From: Pararhizobium qamdonense
GTDB taxonomy: Bacteria; Pseudomonadota; Alphaproteobacteria; Rhizobiales; Rhizobiaceae
NCBI RefSeq assembly: GCF_029277445.1
Contig: NZ_CP119568.1
Location: 515,501-579,500, forward strand
Direction of reading: 5' to 3'
Length of the DNA: 64,000 nt
Made by a program: the position numbers and the translations under genes. Under the pieces are notes generated by a model. It had not been told where the DNA came from. It saw only the letters and a list, made by a program, of their open reading frames with translations, and ran no database searches. The number at the start of each line of letters is the position of its first letter. Position 1 is the first letter of the stretch. This document shows positions 16,877-25,128 of the stretch, in pieces.

Positions 16877-17467
16877 ATGAGCAATCTTTCGAACACTTCC
16901 GACGAAATCCTGGCCTCTGCGCGCAACCTCATCATGAGTGGGGGTTACAACGGGTTCAGCTACGCAGATATCTCGGAAGTGGTCGGCATCCGCAAGGCCA
17001 GCATCCACCACCACTTCCCCAGCAAGGTCGATCTGGTGCGTGAGCTGGTCAAGCGTTACCGGGAAGACGGGCAGGCGAGTGTTGTCACTCTTGAACAGAA
17101 TGTTCCAGACGCATTGGACGTCCTTAAAGTCTATGCGAACCACTGGGCCAAATGCATCGAGGATGCCAGCAGGCCCTATTGTGTGTGTGCTTTGCTTGCC
17201 AGTGAACTGCCATCCCTTCCGCCGGAAGTCGCAACCGAGGTGACGAATTTCTTTCGCTTCATTTCATCGTGGCTGACGACGGTCATGGAGCGTGGAGGAA
17301 AAAATGGGGCGCTCAATCTCACGAGCGAACCGCATGTTGAAGCCGAAGCTTTTCTAGCGACGGTGTACGGGGCGATGCTTTCGGCGAGAGCCTACGGGAA
17401 ACCGGAGGTGTTTTCGACAATACTTGCACCGGCCCTTGACCGCCTTACGCCGACTCTCTCTCACTAA
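16877..17467 (+). CDS. TetR/AcrR-family transcriptional regulator
   Basis: The TetR_N domain is clear (DEILASARNLIMSGGYNGFS, then YADISEVVGIRKASIHHHFP) and is followed by a C-terminal domain of about 130 residues with Cys-containing YCVCALLASELPSL, resembling YcdC/AcuR-like members that sense electrophiles such as acrylate. At 196 residues the length is normal. No Shine-Dalgarno precedes the ATG; the promoter position suggests leaderless translation. The operator is shared with the downstream DUF5666/cytochrome/molybdoenzyme operon. Confidence 0.88.
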   Translation: MSNLSNTSDEILASARNLIMSGGYNGFSYADISEVVGIRKASIHHHFPSKVDLVRELVKRYREDGQASVVTLEQNVPDALDVLKVYANHWAKCIEDASRPYCVCALLASELPSLPPEVATEVTNFFRFISSWLTTVMERGGKNGALNLTSEPHVEAEAFLATVYGAMLSARAYGKPEVFSTILAPALDRLTPTLSH

Positions 17468-17511
17468 TCCTGAGTTGCCAAGGCCGCTCAGGTAAATCGC
17501 GTCCATCGAGA

Positions 17512-17525
17512 CTACCAACTAGTAG
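17512..17525 (+). promoter_or_regulatory. TetR operator in front of the DUF5666-cytochrome-molybdoenzyme operon
   Basis: CTACCAACTAGTAG repeats the CTAC-N6-GTAG spacing of the site before the TetR gene. It ends ten bases before the ATG at 17536 and overlaps the likely AGGAAG ribosome site. Confidence 0.6.
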
Positions 17526-17535
17526 GAAGATAAAA

Positions 17536-18162
17536 ATGAAAAACGTATTCCCCGCTCTGGCCCTCGGGCTGACCAGCATCCTTTCGGTAACAGTCCTTTC
17601 AACACCCGCATCTGCCGAAGATAAGAAAGCCGCGCCGATCCATGTCCGCGGCAGCATCGTTGACTATCAAGGTTCAACGCTCAAAGTGAAGACGCGCGAA
17701 GGCGAGACAATTGATGTCGCGCTTGCTGACGACTGGAAGTTGGCTGGCGTCGCGGATGCGAAGGTCACCGACATCAAACCGGGCGATTTTGTAGGTATCG
17801 CATCCATGCCAAAGGCCGACGGCGGCGATGGAGCGCTTGAGGTCCTCATTTTCCCGCCGGCAATGAAAGGCACAGGCGAGGGTAGCTACGGTTGGGATCT
17901 GAAGCCCGAAAGCAGCATGACCAATGCGACGGTCGCGGATGCCGTTAAGGGCGTCGATGGCCGGACCGTCACGGTCACCTATCATGGCAAGGAAAAGAAG
18001 ATCGCCATTCCGGATGGGACACCTGTCGTCACCATCGCTGGAGCCACCAAGGATGATCTCGTTCCCGGCGCCGTTGTCTTCATCACCGCCGAAAAGGCTG
18101 CAACAGGCCCGATCGCCCACCAGGTGGTCGTCGGCAAGAACGGCGTGGTTCCACCCATGTGA
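17536..18162 (+). CDS. Periplasmic DUF5666-like protein
   Basis: A signal peptide (residues 1-27, ending TPASA) precedes two OB-like beta repeats: IHVRGSIVDYQGSTLKVKTR then ADAKVTDIKPGDFVGIA, and DGRTVTVTYHGKEKKIAIPD then TKDDLVPGAVVFITAEK. That pattern fits DUF5666-type secreted proteins of unknown biochemical role. It is the first gene of a three-gene unit with a b-type cytochrome and a molybdoenzyme and sits directly behind a TetR operator. It may be an accessory or metal-handling periplasmic subunit; this is inference. Confidence 0.72.
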   Translation: MKNVFPALALGLTSILSVTVLSTPASAEDKKAAPIHVRGSIVDYQGSTLKVKTREGETIDVALADDWKLAGVADAKVTDIKPGDFVGIASMPKADGGDGALEVLIFPPAMKGTGEGSYGWDLKPESSMTNATVADAVKGVDGRTVTVTYHGKEKKIAIPDGTPVVTIAGATKDDLVPGAVVFITAEKAATGPIAHQVVVGKNGVVPPM

Positions 18163-18172
18163 AGACCACGCC

Positions 18173-18214
18173 GTCACTGGCCGGAGCAGCCGCCATACTG
18201 CTTCGGCCGGTGAC
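18173..18214 (+). terminator. Strong intercistronic hairpin
   Basis: Arms 18173-18189 and 18198-18214 pair over 17 bp with only two G-U pairs around an 8-base loop. There is no T tract. Its position between gene 1 and gene 2 of the unit suggests attenuation or mRNA stabilisation of the first gene. Confidence 0.5.
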
Positions 18215-18271
18215 TAAAGGTCGAGGTTGTTTGAACCGCAGCCGTAAATGCCAAAGATGAAAGACGCTGAG

Positions 18272-19126
18272 ATGAGCGCAAACTCTTCTAATGACAATGC
18301 AGACTATCCTCGTACGATTTTCATCCGCCGCCACTCCGTTGTGACCCGGCTTACGCACTGGCTGAACGTGCTTTGCCTGAGCTTCCTTCTTTTGAGCGGG
18401 CTGCAGATCTTCAATGCCCACCCGGAGCTTTATTGGGGTCACTACGGCGCGAACGGCGACCCCGCCGTTCTGATAATCGGCTCCGACGACGATGGAGGTA
18501 CGCCAAGCGGCTTCGTGCGTGTCGCAGGGCTACAGATCTCTACAACCGGCGTCCTCGGTGTTTCCAATGTTGATGGGGAGCCGACTGAGCGAGCTTTCCC
18601 GTCCTGGGCAACAATCCCCTCGTTCCAGGATCTCGCGGCTGGACGTCGCTGGCATTTCTTCTTTGCCTGGCTGTTTGTGATCAATGGTATCCTCTATCTT
18701 GGCTTCAGCCTGCTGAGCGGACATTTCAGGCGAGAACTGGCGCCGAAGGTGCACGAACTCTCGCCTCGCCATCTCGGCCGCGAGGTTCTCGACCACGCTC
18801 GTCTCCGCTTCCCCGAAGGCGAAGAGGCCAGGCATTACAACGCGCTTCAAAAGCTCACCTATCTGGCGGTCATTGTCGTCCTCCTGCCTCTGATGGTTTT
18901 GACCGGCCTGACCATGTCGCCGGGCGTCGATGCCGCTCTGCCGTCCCTTGTCGATGTTTTCGGCGGACGCCAGTCCGCGCGCACGATCCATTTCATCACA
19001 GCGTCGGCGCTTGTCATCTTCGTGATCGTGCATGTGGCAATGGTGATCCTGTCCGGGACCTGGAACAACATCCGCTCGATGATCACCGGACGCTATGCGA
19101 TCCAGGAAAAAGGCCCGAAATCATGA
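18272..19126 (+). CDS. Membrane cytochrome b (cytochrome b561/formate-dehydrogenase-gamma-like)
   Basis: About 284 residues if the second ATG (18272) is used; an in-frame ATG at 18248 is possible. Four or five membrane helices carry candidate haem-ligand His residues: RLTHWLNVL, RRWHFFFAWLF, ARTIHFITA and VIVHVAMVI. This is the layout of di-haem cytochrome b subunits that pass quinol electrons to a periplasmic partner. Its stop overlaps the next gene's ATG (19123-19126), so it is translationally coupled to the molybdoenzyme and is very probably its electron donor or acceptor. Confidence 0.86.
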   Translation: MSANSSNDNADYPRTIFIRRHSVVTRLTHWLNVLCLSFLLLSGLQIFNAHPELYWGHYGANGDPAVLIIGSDDDGGTPSGFVRVAGLQISTTGVLGVSNVDGEPTERAFPSWATIPSFQDLAAGRRWHFFFAWLFVINGILYLGFSLLSGHFRRELAPKVHELSPRHLGREVLDHARLRFPEGEEARHYNALQKLTYLAVIVVLLPLMVLTGLTMSPGVDAALPSLVDVFGGRQSARTIHFITASALVIFVIVHVAMVILSGTWNNIRSMITGRYAIQEKGPKS

Positions 19127-19899
19127 GCAAGCTCTTTACTCGACGCCGCTTTCTGATTGGCGGCTCACTTGGCGCTAGCGCCTTGACCCTTTCCGGATGT
19201 GATTTGCTGGACCAAAACGCAGACGTCGCCGATGTCCTCCGTTCAGCCGAGCGCCTGACGCTGAAGGCGCAGAGACTGCTTCAGGGGCGTGATGCTCTGG
19301 CGCGTGAGTTTGACGAAAAGGACATTTCTCCCTCTTTCCGTGTCAATGGAACGAGCGCGCCCGACAGCGAGGAATATGCGGAGCTGTTGGAAGGCAAGTT
19401 TGCAAACTGGCGACTGAAGATCGACGGTCTTGTTGATCGGCCTCAGATGTTTTCGCTTGCCGATCTGAAGGCGCTCCCGTCCCGCACCCAGATCACCCGC
19501 CATGACTGCGTGGAGGGGTGGAGCGCCATCGGCAAATGGACAGGCGTTCCGCTCGGCAGTCTTTTGCGGCTGACCGGGTTGAAGCCCACGGCGCGCTATG
19601 TCGTGCTTCATTGTGCCGACGAACTCGAAAAGACTCTCGACGGGAGCGGCCGCTATTACGAGAGCATCGATCTCATCGACGCGGTACATTCTCAAACCAT
19701 CCTCGCCTACCAAATGAACGGCCAGGATCTGAGCACCGGGCACGGCGCTCCCTTGCGTCTTAGGGTGGAGCGGCAGCTGGGTTACAAGCAGGCAAAATAT
19801 ATCATGCGCATCGAGCTGGTCGATAGCTTCGCCGGCCTGTGGGGCGGGAACGGCGGCTATTGGGAAGACCGCGGGTACGAATGGTACGCCGGCATCTGA
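19123..19899 (+). CDS. Tat-exported, lipidated molybdopterin oxidoreductase (sulfite oxidase/YedY fold)
   Basis: The N-terminus has a twin-arginine motif (TRRRFLIGGSLG, 6-17) and a lipobox LSGC with Cys26, so the protein should be a folded, exported lipoprotein. The molybdopterin domain follows: LKIDGLVDRPQMFSLADLKA, the Mo-ligand Cys129 in RHDCVEGWSAIGKWTGVPL, and GHGAPLRLRVERQLGYKQAK near the C-terminus. Compared with MsrP (YedY) it is shorter and has an added N-terminal helix before the fold. It overlaps the cytochrome gene. The natural substrate (methionine sulfoxide or another small oxide) is unknown. Confidence 0.87.
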   Translation: MSKLFTRRRFLIGGSLGASALTLSGCDLLDQNADVADVLRSAERLTLKAQRLLQGRDALAREFDEKDISPSFRVNGTSAPDSEEYAELLEGKFANWRLKIDGLVDRPQMFSLADLKALPSRTQITRHDCVEGWSAIGKWTGVPLGSLLRLTGLKPTARYVVLHCADELEKTLDGSGRYYESIDLIDAVHSQTILAYQMNGQDLSTGHGAPLRLRVERQLGYKQAKYIMRIELVDSFAGLWGGNGGYWEDRGYEWYAGI

Positions 19900-19933
19900 G
19901 GCAGTCAAACAGCAAACCACAGGATCAAAGCTC

Positions 19934-20263
19934 ATGAGCAGACGCCCAGTTCAAATAGTAATGGCCATCTCAGCGGTCGCCTCCTCGCCACCGGTTGAGA
20001 TCGGCCAAACCAACTCGATCCTTTCTGATCCCGACGGCCAATGGGTCGCAAAGCGGCAGGGGGCGATTAACGAGGCATTCGAGAAGCGCATGCGCTTGGA
20101 GAGCGAACACGGCACTGATTCAGTGCCTCCGTCGCACGACAGCGCACAGAACGTCGAGCTCTTAGAGAGGCCAGCTGCGAAACTCTCCGGCGAAAGCGAT
20201 CGAATTGGTCGATTTGAGTGGGATCAGAATACCGCATCTGGAAAACAGGTCGGTTTCTTCTGA
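19934..20263 (+). CDS. Hypothetical protein
   Basis: An open frame of 109 codons follows the molybdoenzyme by 34 bases, with AGGA nine bases before ATG 19934. The protein is polar, with no signal peptide beyond a weak hydrophobic start and no family that I recognise. It could be a fourth gene of the unit or a chance frame. Confidence 0.3.
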   Translation: MSRRPVQIVMAISAVASSPPVEIGQTNSILSDPDGQWVAKRQGAINEAFEKRMRLESEHGTDSVPPSHDSAQNVELLERPAAKLSGESDRIGRFEWDQNTASGKQVGFF

Positions 20264-20293
20264 CCGGTTCACCTTAGTAAATCTCATCACTCA

Positions 20294-20899
20294 ATGAAGT
20301 GGAAAAAAACAATGGCAAACAATCAGACCTCCCTTGGCGCGAGCGCCAACGAGCAATGGCTTAAGCAGTATTACTTTACGCGTGCGGCGTTCTCGGTGTT
20401 GTGGGTCACAGCTGCCTTGACCATCGGGCAGCAATCAGTTGCGATAACGGCCGCACTGCTGATCGCCTATCCGGCTTGGGACGCCGCCGCGAACGTTGTT
20501 GACGCGGCCAGGAGCGGCGGCTTGGCAGTCAACCGCAGCCAGGCGATCAACGTCACTGCAAGTTCGATCATGACAATTGCCGTGATCATCGCCTTGACGA
20601 TGAGCATGAACTGGGTTCTGGGCACCTTTGGACTATGGGCGATTTTTTCAGGGCTGCTGCAGCTTGGCACTGCTATCAGGCGTTGGAGAACGAGCGGAGG
20701 TCAGTGGGCTATGGTTCTAAGTGGCTGCCAATCGGCATTAGCAGGCGCTGTCTTCATGTATCGAGCGCACATGCCGCTGGTACCTTCGATCTCCACGGTC
20801 GTCGGTTATGCGGGCTTCGGAGCATTCTACTTTCTTGTTTCGGCAATATGGTTGAGTATGAGTCTGTCGCGTCGTGGTATGAGCGGAGCAGAACATTAA
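20294..20899 (+). CDS. Small membrane protein (DUF308-like)
   Basis: About 195-201 residues with five or six hydrophobic helices and a DUF308-like tail (GLWAIFSGLLQLGTAIRRWR). ATG 20294 and ATG 20312 are both possible; a GGA-containing stretch before 20312 slightly favours it. Function unknown; related proteins are general inner-membrane proteins often found near stress genes. Confidence 0.65.
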   Translation: MKWKKTMANNQTSLGASANEQWLKQYYFTRAAFSVLWVTAALTIGQQSVAITAALLIAYPAWDAAANVVDAARSGGLAVNRSQAINVTASSIMTIAVIIALTMSMNWVLGTFGLWAIFSGLLQLGTAIRRWRTSGGQWAMVLSGCQSALAGAVFMYRAHMPLVPSISTVVGYAGFGAFYFLVSAIWLSMSLSRRGMSGAEH

Positions 20900-21037
20900 G
20901 CTCTTTTGCAGCTCCAGTTAGACGGCAGCTGCTTCAGTCTTGGCTGACAATGAGCGGCGCAGGATTTTAATGCCAACTGGCATTCGCAGCTCGAGCAATA
21001 AGAGCGCTTTCAATTTGTTAGTGCAGGGGTAGGGGTA

Positions 21038-21058
21038 GGTTCGATTCCCTTCAAGACG
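21038..21058 (+). repeat. Dispersed intergenic repeat, copy 2
   Basis: GGTTCGATTCCCTTCAAGAC differs by one base from the window consensus. It lies between two converging genes. It resembles a tRNA T-loop, but the flanks do not pair as a T-stem and no tRNA body is present. Confidence 0.5.
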
Positions 21059-21064
21059 AAGAAG

Positions 21065-21963
21065 CTAGGCCACCCTCGGGTGTTCAATCGCTTGACGCAT
21101 CTCCTGGACATGCCGCGCAGGCGGTGCGCCAAATTGCCGAAGATATTCACGGCTGAACTGCGACGCGCTCTCGTATCCTACCGCGAACGCGGCATCCGAC
21201 GCACTATAGCCGCCGCCCAGCAACAGTTGGCGGGCTTCCTGCAATCTGAGATGCTTTTGATACTGAAGAGGACTAAAACCGGTTATCGCCAGAAAATGGC
21301 GATGCAGGCTTGCACGGCTCATGCCGCTGGCATCGCAAAGGGCATCAATGCGGAGCTGCGTGTCGGGGTGATCCCTGATCCACGTGACGGCGCGCCGGAC
21401 GCGGTCCAAGGCACCTTCAGCCGTGCGATCTGGCGCAGCAATCGTCCCTGTGGACCTTGTAGCAACCGATAGAGCAGTTCGCGCTCGATCATCGGGACGA
21501 GAACGGGAATGTCTGCCGGGCTATCCAACAAGGACAGCAACCGGAGCAATGTATCTCGAAGCGGCGTGGTCATCGGATTGATCGCGACGCCCATGCCTTT
21601 TTGATCGCTTTCGCGCACTAAGGACATGGTCGCAGCCAGCTCCGCCAACAGCGCCGGGTCCAGGACGAGTGAGACCGCGACATAGGGGCGGTCCTCTCCG
21701 TCATCGAGAATTTCCCCGGTCAGCGGCAGGTCGAGAGCGCTGATGAAATACTGCGCGCTGTCGTAACTCAGAAGGGTCTCGTTGATCGCAACACGCTTGG
21801 ATCCCTGCAGAACGAAGCAAATCATCGAGCGATATAGGCAAGGCGCCGTGCCCGTGGAGCTCTCTCCCACGAAGATATCGAGGCGGGGTATCAGTGTCTC
21901 CGTCATGCCGGTCGCGGCATGACGCATAACGATGTCCAGGTGCTGCGTCAGATCGTGTTTCAT
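21065..21963 (-). pseudogene. AraC-family regulator, frameshifted
   Basis: Residues 1 to about 180 (from ATG 21963) form the N-terminal AraC_N domain and run to LLRQIAR, after which the frame goes astray. The helix-turn-helix half continues in another frame from about 21424 down to 21065: ALDRVRRAVTWIRDHPD, MSRASLHRHFLAITGFSPLQ, and AFAVGYESASQFSREYLRQF. One missing G near 21419-21424 would restore a single frame of about 299 residues. The protein is a paralogue of the AraC at 23539. It is divergent from a broken SDR gene. Confidence 0.8.
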
Positions 21964-22108
21964 GTCTCCACTGTGCCATGTGCCTGCCGAAAAGCAAAGG
22001 CGCTGAGACGATTGGGCAAGATGTTGAGCCGATCAGGCGTATCCCCGACCGGGCTTTAGCCTATTTTGGATCAAGCGCCCGATGGCGCTACGATCCAGAA
22101 AGGCGTTC

Positions 22109-22865
22109 ATGACCCACCCTATCGCACTCATCACCGGCGCAAGCCGCGGCCTTGGCCGCAACATGGCGCTTCACCTTGCCAAACGCGGTGTCCACATCAT
22201 CGGCACCTACCGCACGGGCGCGGACGAAGCCGACACCTTGCGTCAGGAAGTCGAAGCACTGGGCGGTAAGGCGTCGATGCTGCCGCTTGATGTGACCGAA
22301 ACAGCGAGCTTTCCGTCATTCCACGGCGCGGTGATCGAGACGCTCAAGTCGGACTTCCACCGGGATCGTTTCGACTATCTCGTCAACAACACCGGCAACG
22401 GCCTGTTCTCGAACTTTGTCGATGCGACCGAGAAGCAGTTTTCGTCCCTGGTTTCGACCCATCTGCAGGGTCCCGTTTTCCTGACCCAAAAGCTCTGCCG
22501 CTGATCTCGGACGGTGGGCGCATCCTGAACGTCTCGTCCGGCTCGTGCGCTTTACCTTGCCGGGGTACAGCCTCTACGCAGCCATGAAGGCGGCGGTCGA
22601 GGTCCTCTCACGCTATCTGGCAGTTGAGCTGGGTGAACGCAGGATTCGCGTCAACGCTATCGCGCCGGGTGCCATCGCAACCGATTTCGGCGGCGGCGCA
22701 TTACGCGACAACGAGGGTGTCAACGCCTACGTTGCTCAGGGCATCGCGCTTGGCCGCGTCGGACTGCCTGATGATGTGGGGCGCGCCGTCGCCGCGATCC
22801 TGTCCGACGACATGGCCTGGGCCAATGGCACCACGTTCGACATCTCGGGCGGACAGCTGCTTTAG
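22109..22865 (+). pseudogene. SDR-family oxidoreductase, two frameshifts
   Basis: The ATG at 22109 begins MTHPIALITGASRGLGRN, with NNTG at the usual place. The frame fails after TQKL (about 22496). A 50-base piece encoding PLISDGGRILNVSSGS is in the next frame, and from about 22546 the third frame gives the catalytic YAAMK and the C-terminus WANGTTFDISGGQLL. Two single-base losses, each just before a TG, would restore a normal SDR of about 250 residues. Either the gene is dead or the sequence has two errors. It was probably controlled by the divergent AraC. Confidence 0.8.
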
Positions 22866-22907
22866 ACGAGGCGAGCCCTCCAGAGTGCCGATTAGCGAGA
22901 GGCCATT

Positions 22908-23582
22908 ATGACGACCAGCAAACTTACCCTCATTAGCCATCCCCTATGCCCGTTCGTTCAGCGTGCGGCCATCGTTCTCTTGGAGAAAGGCGTCGCCTTC
23001 GACAGGATCGATGTCGATCTGGCCGACAAACCGGATTGGTTCATGGCGCTGTCTCCGACGGGAAAGGTGCCCTTACTGAAAGTAGAGCGGCAGGATGGCA
23101 GGGACGCCATCCTGTTCGAAAGCATGGTGATATGCGAATATCTCGAAGAAACGCAAGGAGGCGGCAAGCTCTACCCGGAGGATGCGCTGTCGCGCGCTCG
23201 GCAGCGCGCTTGGATCGAGTACGGCACGGCGACACTGGCAGATGCCTGGCAATTCCTCAACGCCAAGGATCGCGCGACCGCAGACGCCAAGCGTGCCGCC
23301 TTTCACGGTCGGCTAGAGAGGCTCGAGGAAGCGTTGGAACAGGGGCCGTATTTCGCCGGTCCAACGTTCAGCATGGTCGATGCGGTGTTCGCGCCTCTGT
23401 TCCGGTATTTCGATCTCATCGACCCGGGTGTGACGCAGACGATATTTCAGGGTTTGCCGCGCGTCAGGCGATGGCGGCACGCTTTGGCACTACGCGAGAG
23501 CGTTCTGGCAGCTGTGGGTCAGGACTACGGTCATCGGTTCAAGCAACATCTGGCCGGGCACCAGGCGCTTTTGGCGGGTTGA
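22908..23582 (+). CDS. Glutathione S-transferase family protein
   Basis: The thioredoxin-like N-terminal domain has HPLCPFVQRAAIVLLEKGV with Cys14, as in omega/stringent-starvation-like GSTs, then SPTGKVPLLKV and FESMVICEYLEE (glutathione-binding ES pair). A helical C-terminal domain follows, including PTFSMVDAVFAPLFRYFDL. At 224 residues it is full length. Its last 44 bases overlap the convergent AraC gene on the other strand. Confidence 0.9.
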   Translation: MTTSKLTLISHPLCPFVQRAAIVLLEKGVAFDRIDVDLADKPDWFMALSPTGKVPLLKVERQDGRDAILFESMVICEYLEETQGGGKLYPEDALSRARQRAWIEYGTATLADAWQFLNAKDRATADAKRAAFHGRLERLEEALEQGPYFAGPTFSMVDAVFAPLFRYFDLIDPGVTQTIFQGLPRVRRWRHALALRESVLAAVGQDYGHRFKQHLAGHQALLAG

Positions 23583-24456
23583 TGTCCCCAAAGCCAGCCT
23601 TCACTCGTTTGGTGTCCTGACCCGGGGGCGCTCCGAAGAGACGCCTATACTCGCGGCTGAACTGCGAGGCGCTCTCGTAGCCGACCGCGAACGCAACTTC
23701 GGCTGCACCTGCCTGGTTTGCGATCATGCGTCGGCGGGCCTCGTGGAGCCGGATGTACTTCTGATACTGCAGCGGGCTGACGGCGGCGACGGCTTTAAAG
23801 CGGTCGTAAAAAACGGATACGCTCATGCCTGCCAGTGTCGCGACCGCCTTGAAATCGAGATGCTCGGTGTAGTGGTCGCGGATCCAGGCCATGGCCTTTC
23901 GTATGTGCATGAGGCGCGAGTCAGACCCGGCAATCTGACGGAGCAGGGCGCCGTGCGGCCCCACCAGCAGCCGAAACATCAGCTCATGCTCCAGAGACTG
24001 AGCCATGACCGGGATTTCGGCTGGGCGATCGAGGAGTTCTACCAATCTCCCCCAAGCACCGAGAAGCGACGCACTCGCGGTGCTGACGCCGTATCCCGAT
24101 GCCATCGGCAACTCTTGAATCGCCGACATCTCAAGCACGAGGTCGGACAGGAGAGCCGGGTCCAGATACAGACCGATGGCGACAAACGGTCTATCTGGCG
24201 ACGCTTCACAGACCTGTCCCAACGCGGCGATCTCCGCCGCTACGATCATGCTTTGACCGGGTCCGTACTCGAACATCTTGTCGCCGATAAACATGCGCTG
24301 CGTGCCTTGGATCACCAGGGACGCCGCAGGATCGTAGATCAGCGGATCGACCTCGGTCGTATGGTCGAGGGTGTAGGCGAACAGTCTCGGCAGTTTAAGA
24401 CTCGGACGGCCAGCGTGGCGCATTGCGATGGCGCGTAATGTGTCGAGCTCGCTCAT
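23539..24456 (-). CDS. AraC-family transcriptional regulator
   Basis: The protein has an AraC_N domain (residues about 20-180) and a C-terminal double helix-turn-helix (DFKAVATLAGMSVSVFYDRF and AEVAFAVGYESASQFSREYR). The C-terminal tail extends past the usual end by about 20 residues and overlaps the GST gene in antisense. It is a close paralogue of the frameshifted AraC at 21065. It is divergent from the NTF2-like gene at 24613, separated by about 156 bases, and may activate it. Confidence 0.88.
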   Translation of the reverse strand: MSELDTLRAIAMRHAGRPSLKLPRLFAYTLDHTTEVDPLIYDPAASLVIQGTQRMFIGDKMFEYGPGQSMIVAAEIAALGQVCEASPDRPFVAIGLYLDPALLSDLVLEMSAIQELPMASGYGVSTASASLLGAWGRLVELLDRPAEIPVMAQSLEHELMFRLLVGPHGALLRQIAGSDSRLMHIRKAMAWIRDHYTEHLDFKAVATLAGMSVSVFYDRFKAVAAVSPLQYQKYIRLHEARRRMIANQAGAAEVAFAVGYESASQFSREYRRLFGAPPGQDTKRVKAGFGDINPPKAPGARPDVA

Positions 24457-24612
24457 GGTGCCACCCTAACGTGATTGCCCAGTTCTATCAAGCGTTCCGG
24501 AAGATCAGGCAAGAGTATCGGAAGTTTCGGCATCGTGGCATTGGGGTTCAGATCCTACTATCGGGCCAAGACAGAGGCCATCGGGGCTTCTGATGGCCCA
24601 GGAGATACTGCT

Positions 24613-24999
24613 ATGCCGACCCCAATCGAAACCGTTTCGGCTTTCTGCGCCGCGTTCGTTGAAGACGGCGGAAGGCCCGCCGTCCGTCGCTGGTTCACGC
24701 CCAAGACGCGCTGGGTCAACGAAGGCGTCTCAGTCACGACGGGCGCCGACGAGGCCATTGCGATGATCGACGGGCTGGAGACGTCGATGGGCATCTCGAC
24801 AGTCCATATCGACATGCTCGCGATTGCCGTCGATGGATCCCGCGTTCTCACGGACAGGCTCGACCGGTTCGAGCGTGCCGACGGCAGTGAAATCGGGCGC
24901 GTGATGGTCATGGGGATTTTCGAGCTTGAAGGCGACAAGATTGTCGAGTGGCGTGACTATTTCGACGTTACCGCTGTTCAGAAGTTCTCTGCGGGCTGA
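24613..24999 (+). CDS. NTF2-like/limonene-1,2-epoxide hydrolase-family protein
   Basis: The 128-residue protein shows the limonene-epoxide-hydrolase pattern: ETVSAFCAAFVEDGG, VLTDRLDRFERADG (an Arg/Asp active-site pair) and IVEWRDYFDVTAVQKF. I chose ATG 24613, preceded by AGGAGA, over the earlier in-frame ATG at 24475 because homology begins here. Members open epoxides or are simple NTF2-fold binding proteins. It is similar in plan to the protein at 29511. Confidence 0.75.
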   Translation: MPTPIETVSAFCAAFVEDGGRPAVRRWFTPKTRWVNEGVSVTTGADEAIAMIDGLETSMGISTVHIDMLAIAVDGSRVLTDRLDRFERADGSEIGRVMVMGIFELEGDKIVEWRDYFDVTAVQKFSAG

Positions 25000-25014
25000 G
25001 ACGCCGCCTTCAAT

Positions 25015-25043
25015 CACAGCGCGGGCTCCCCGCTTGCGCTGTG
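25015..25043 (+). terminator. Stem-loop after the NTF2-like gene
   Basis: CACAGCGCGGG and CCCGC-TT-GCGCTGTG form a long, GC-rich hairpin with a 3-base loop and a 2-base bulge. It lies in a convergent gap and has no T tract. Confidence 0.45.
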
Positions 25044-25066
25044 ATGAAAACAGCTTGAGGGTTGAT

Positions 25067-25087
25067 GGTTCACATACCTTCAAGGCG
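25067..25087 (+). repeat. Dispersed intergenic repeat, copy 3
   Basis: GGTTCACATACCTTCAAGGC matches both ends of the window consensus and differs in the middle. It lies in a convergent gap, preceded by TTGAT. Confidence 0.4.
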
Positions 25088-25128
25088 AGCGGGCTGTGTC
25101 CAACATACGAATTTCGATCACATAGGGC

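Noticed and set aside
15986..17143. 385-codon minus-strand frame
   Set aside because: Antisense shadow of an SDR and a TetR gene with intact motifs.
21038..21058. tRNA T-loop-like sequence GGTTCGATTCC
   Set aside because: The bases on each side do not form a T-stem, and no anticodon or acceptor arms are present. It recurs as a dispersed repeat.
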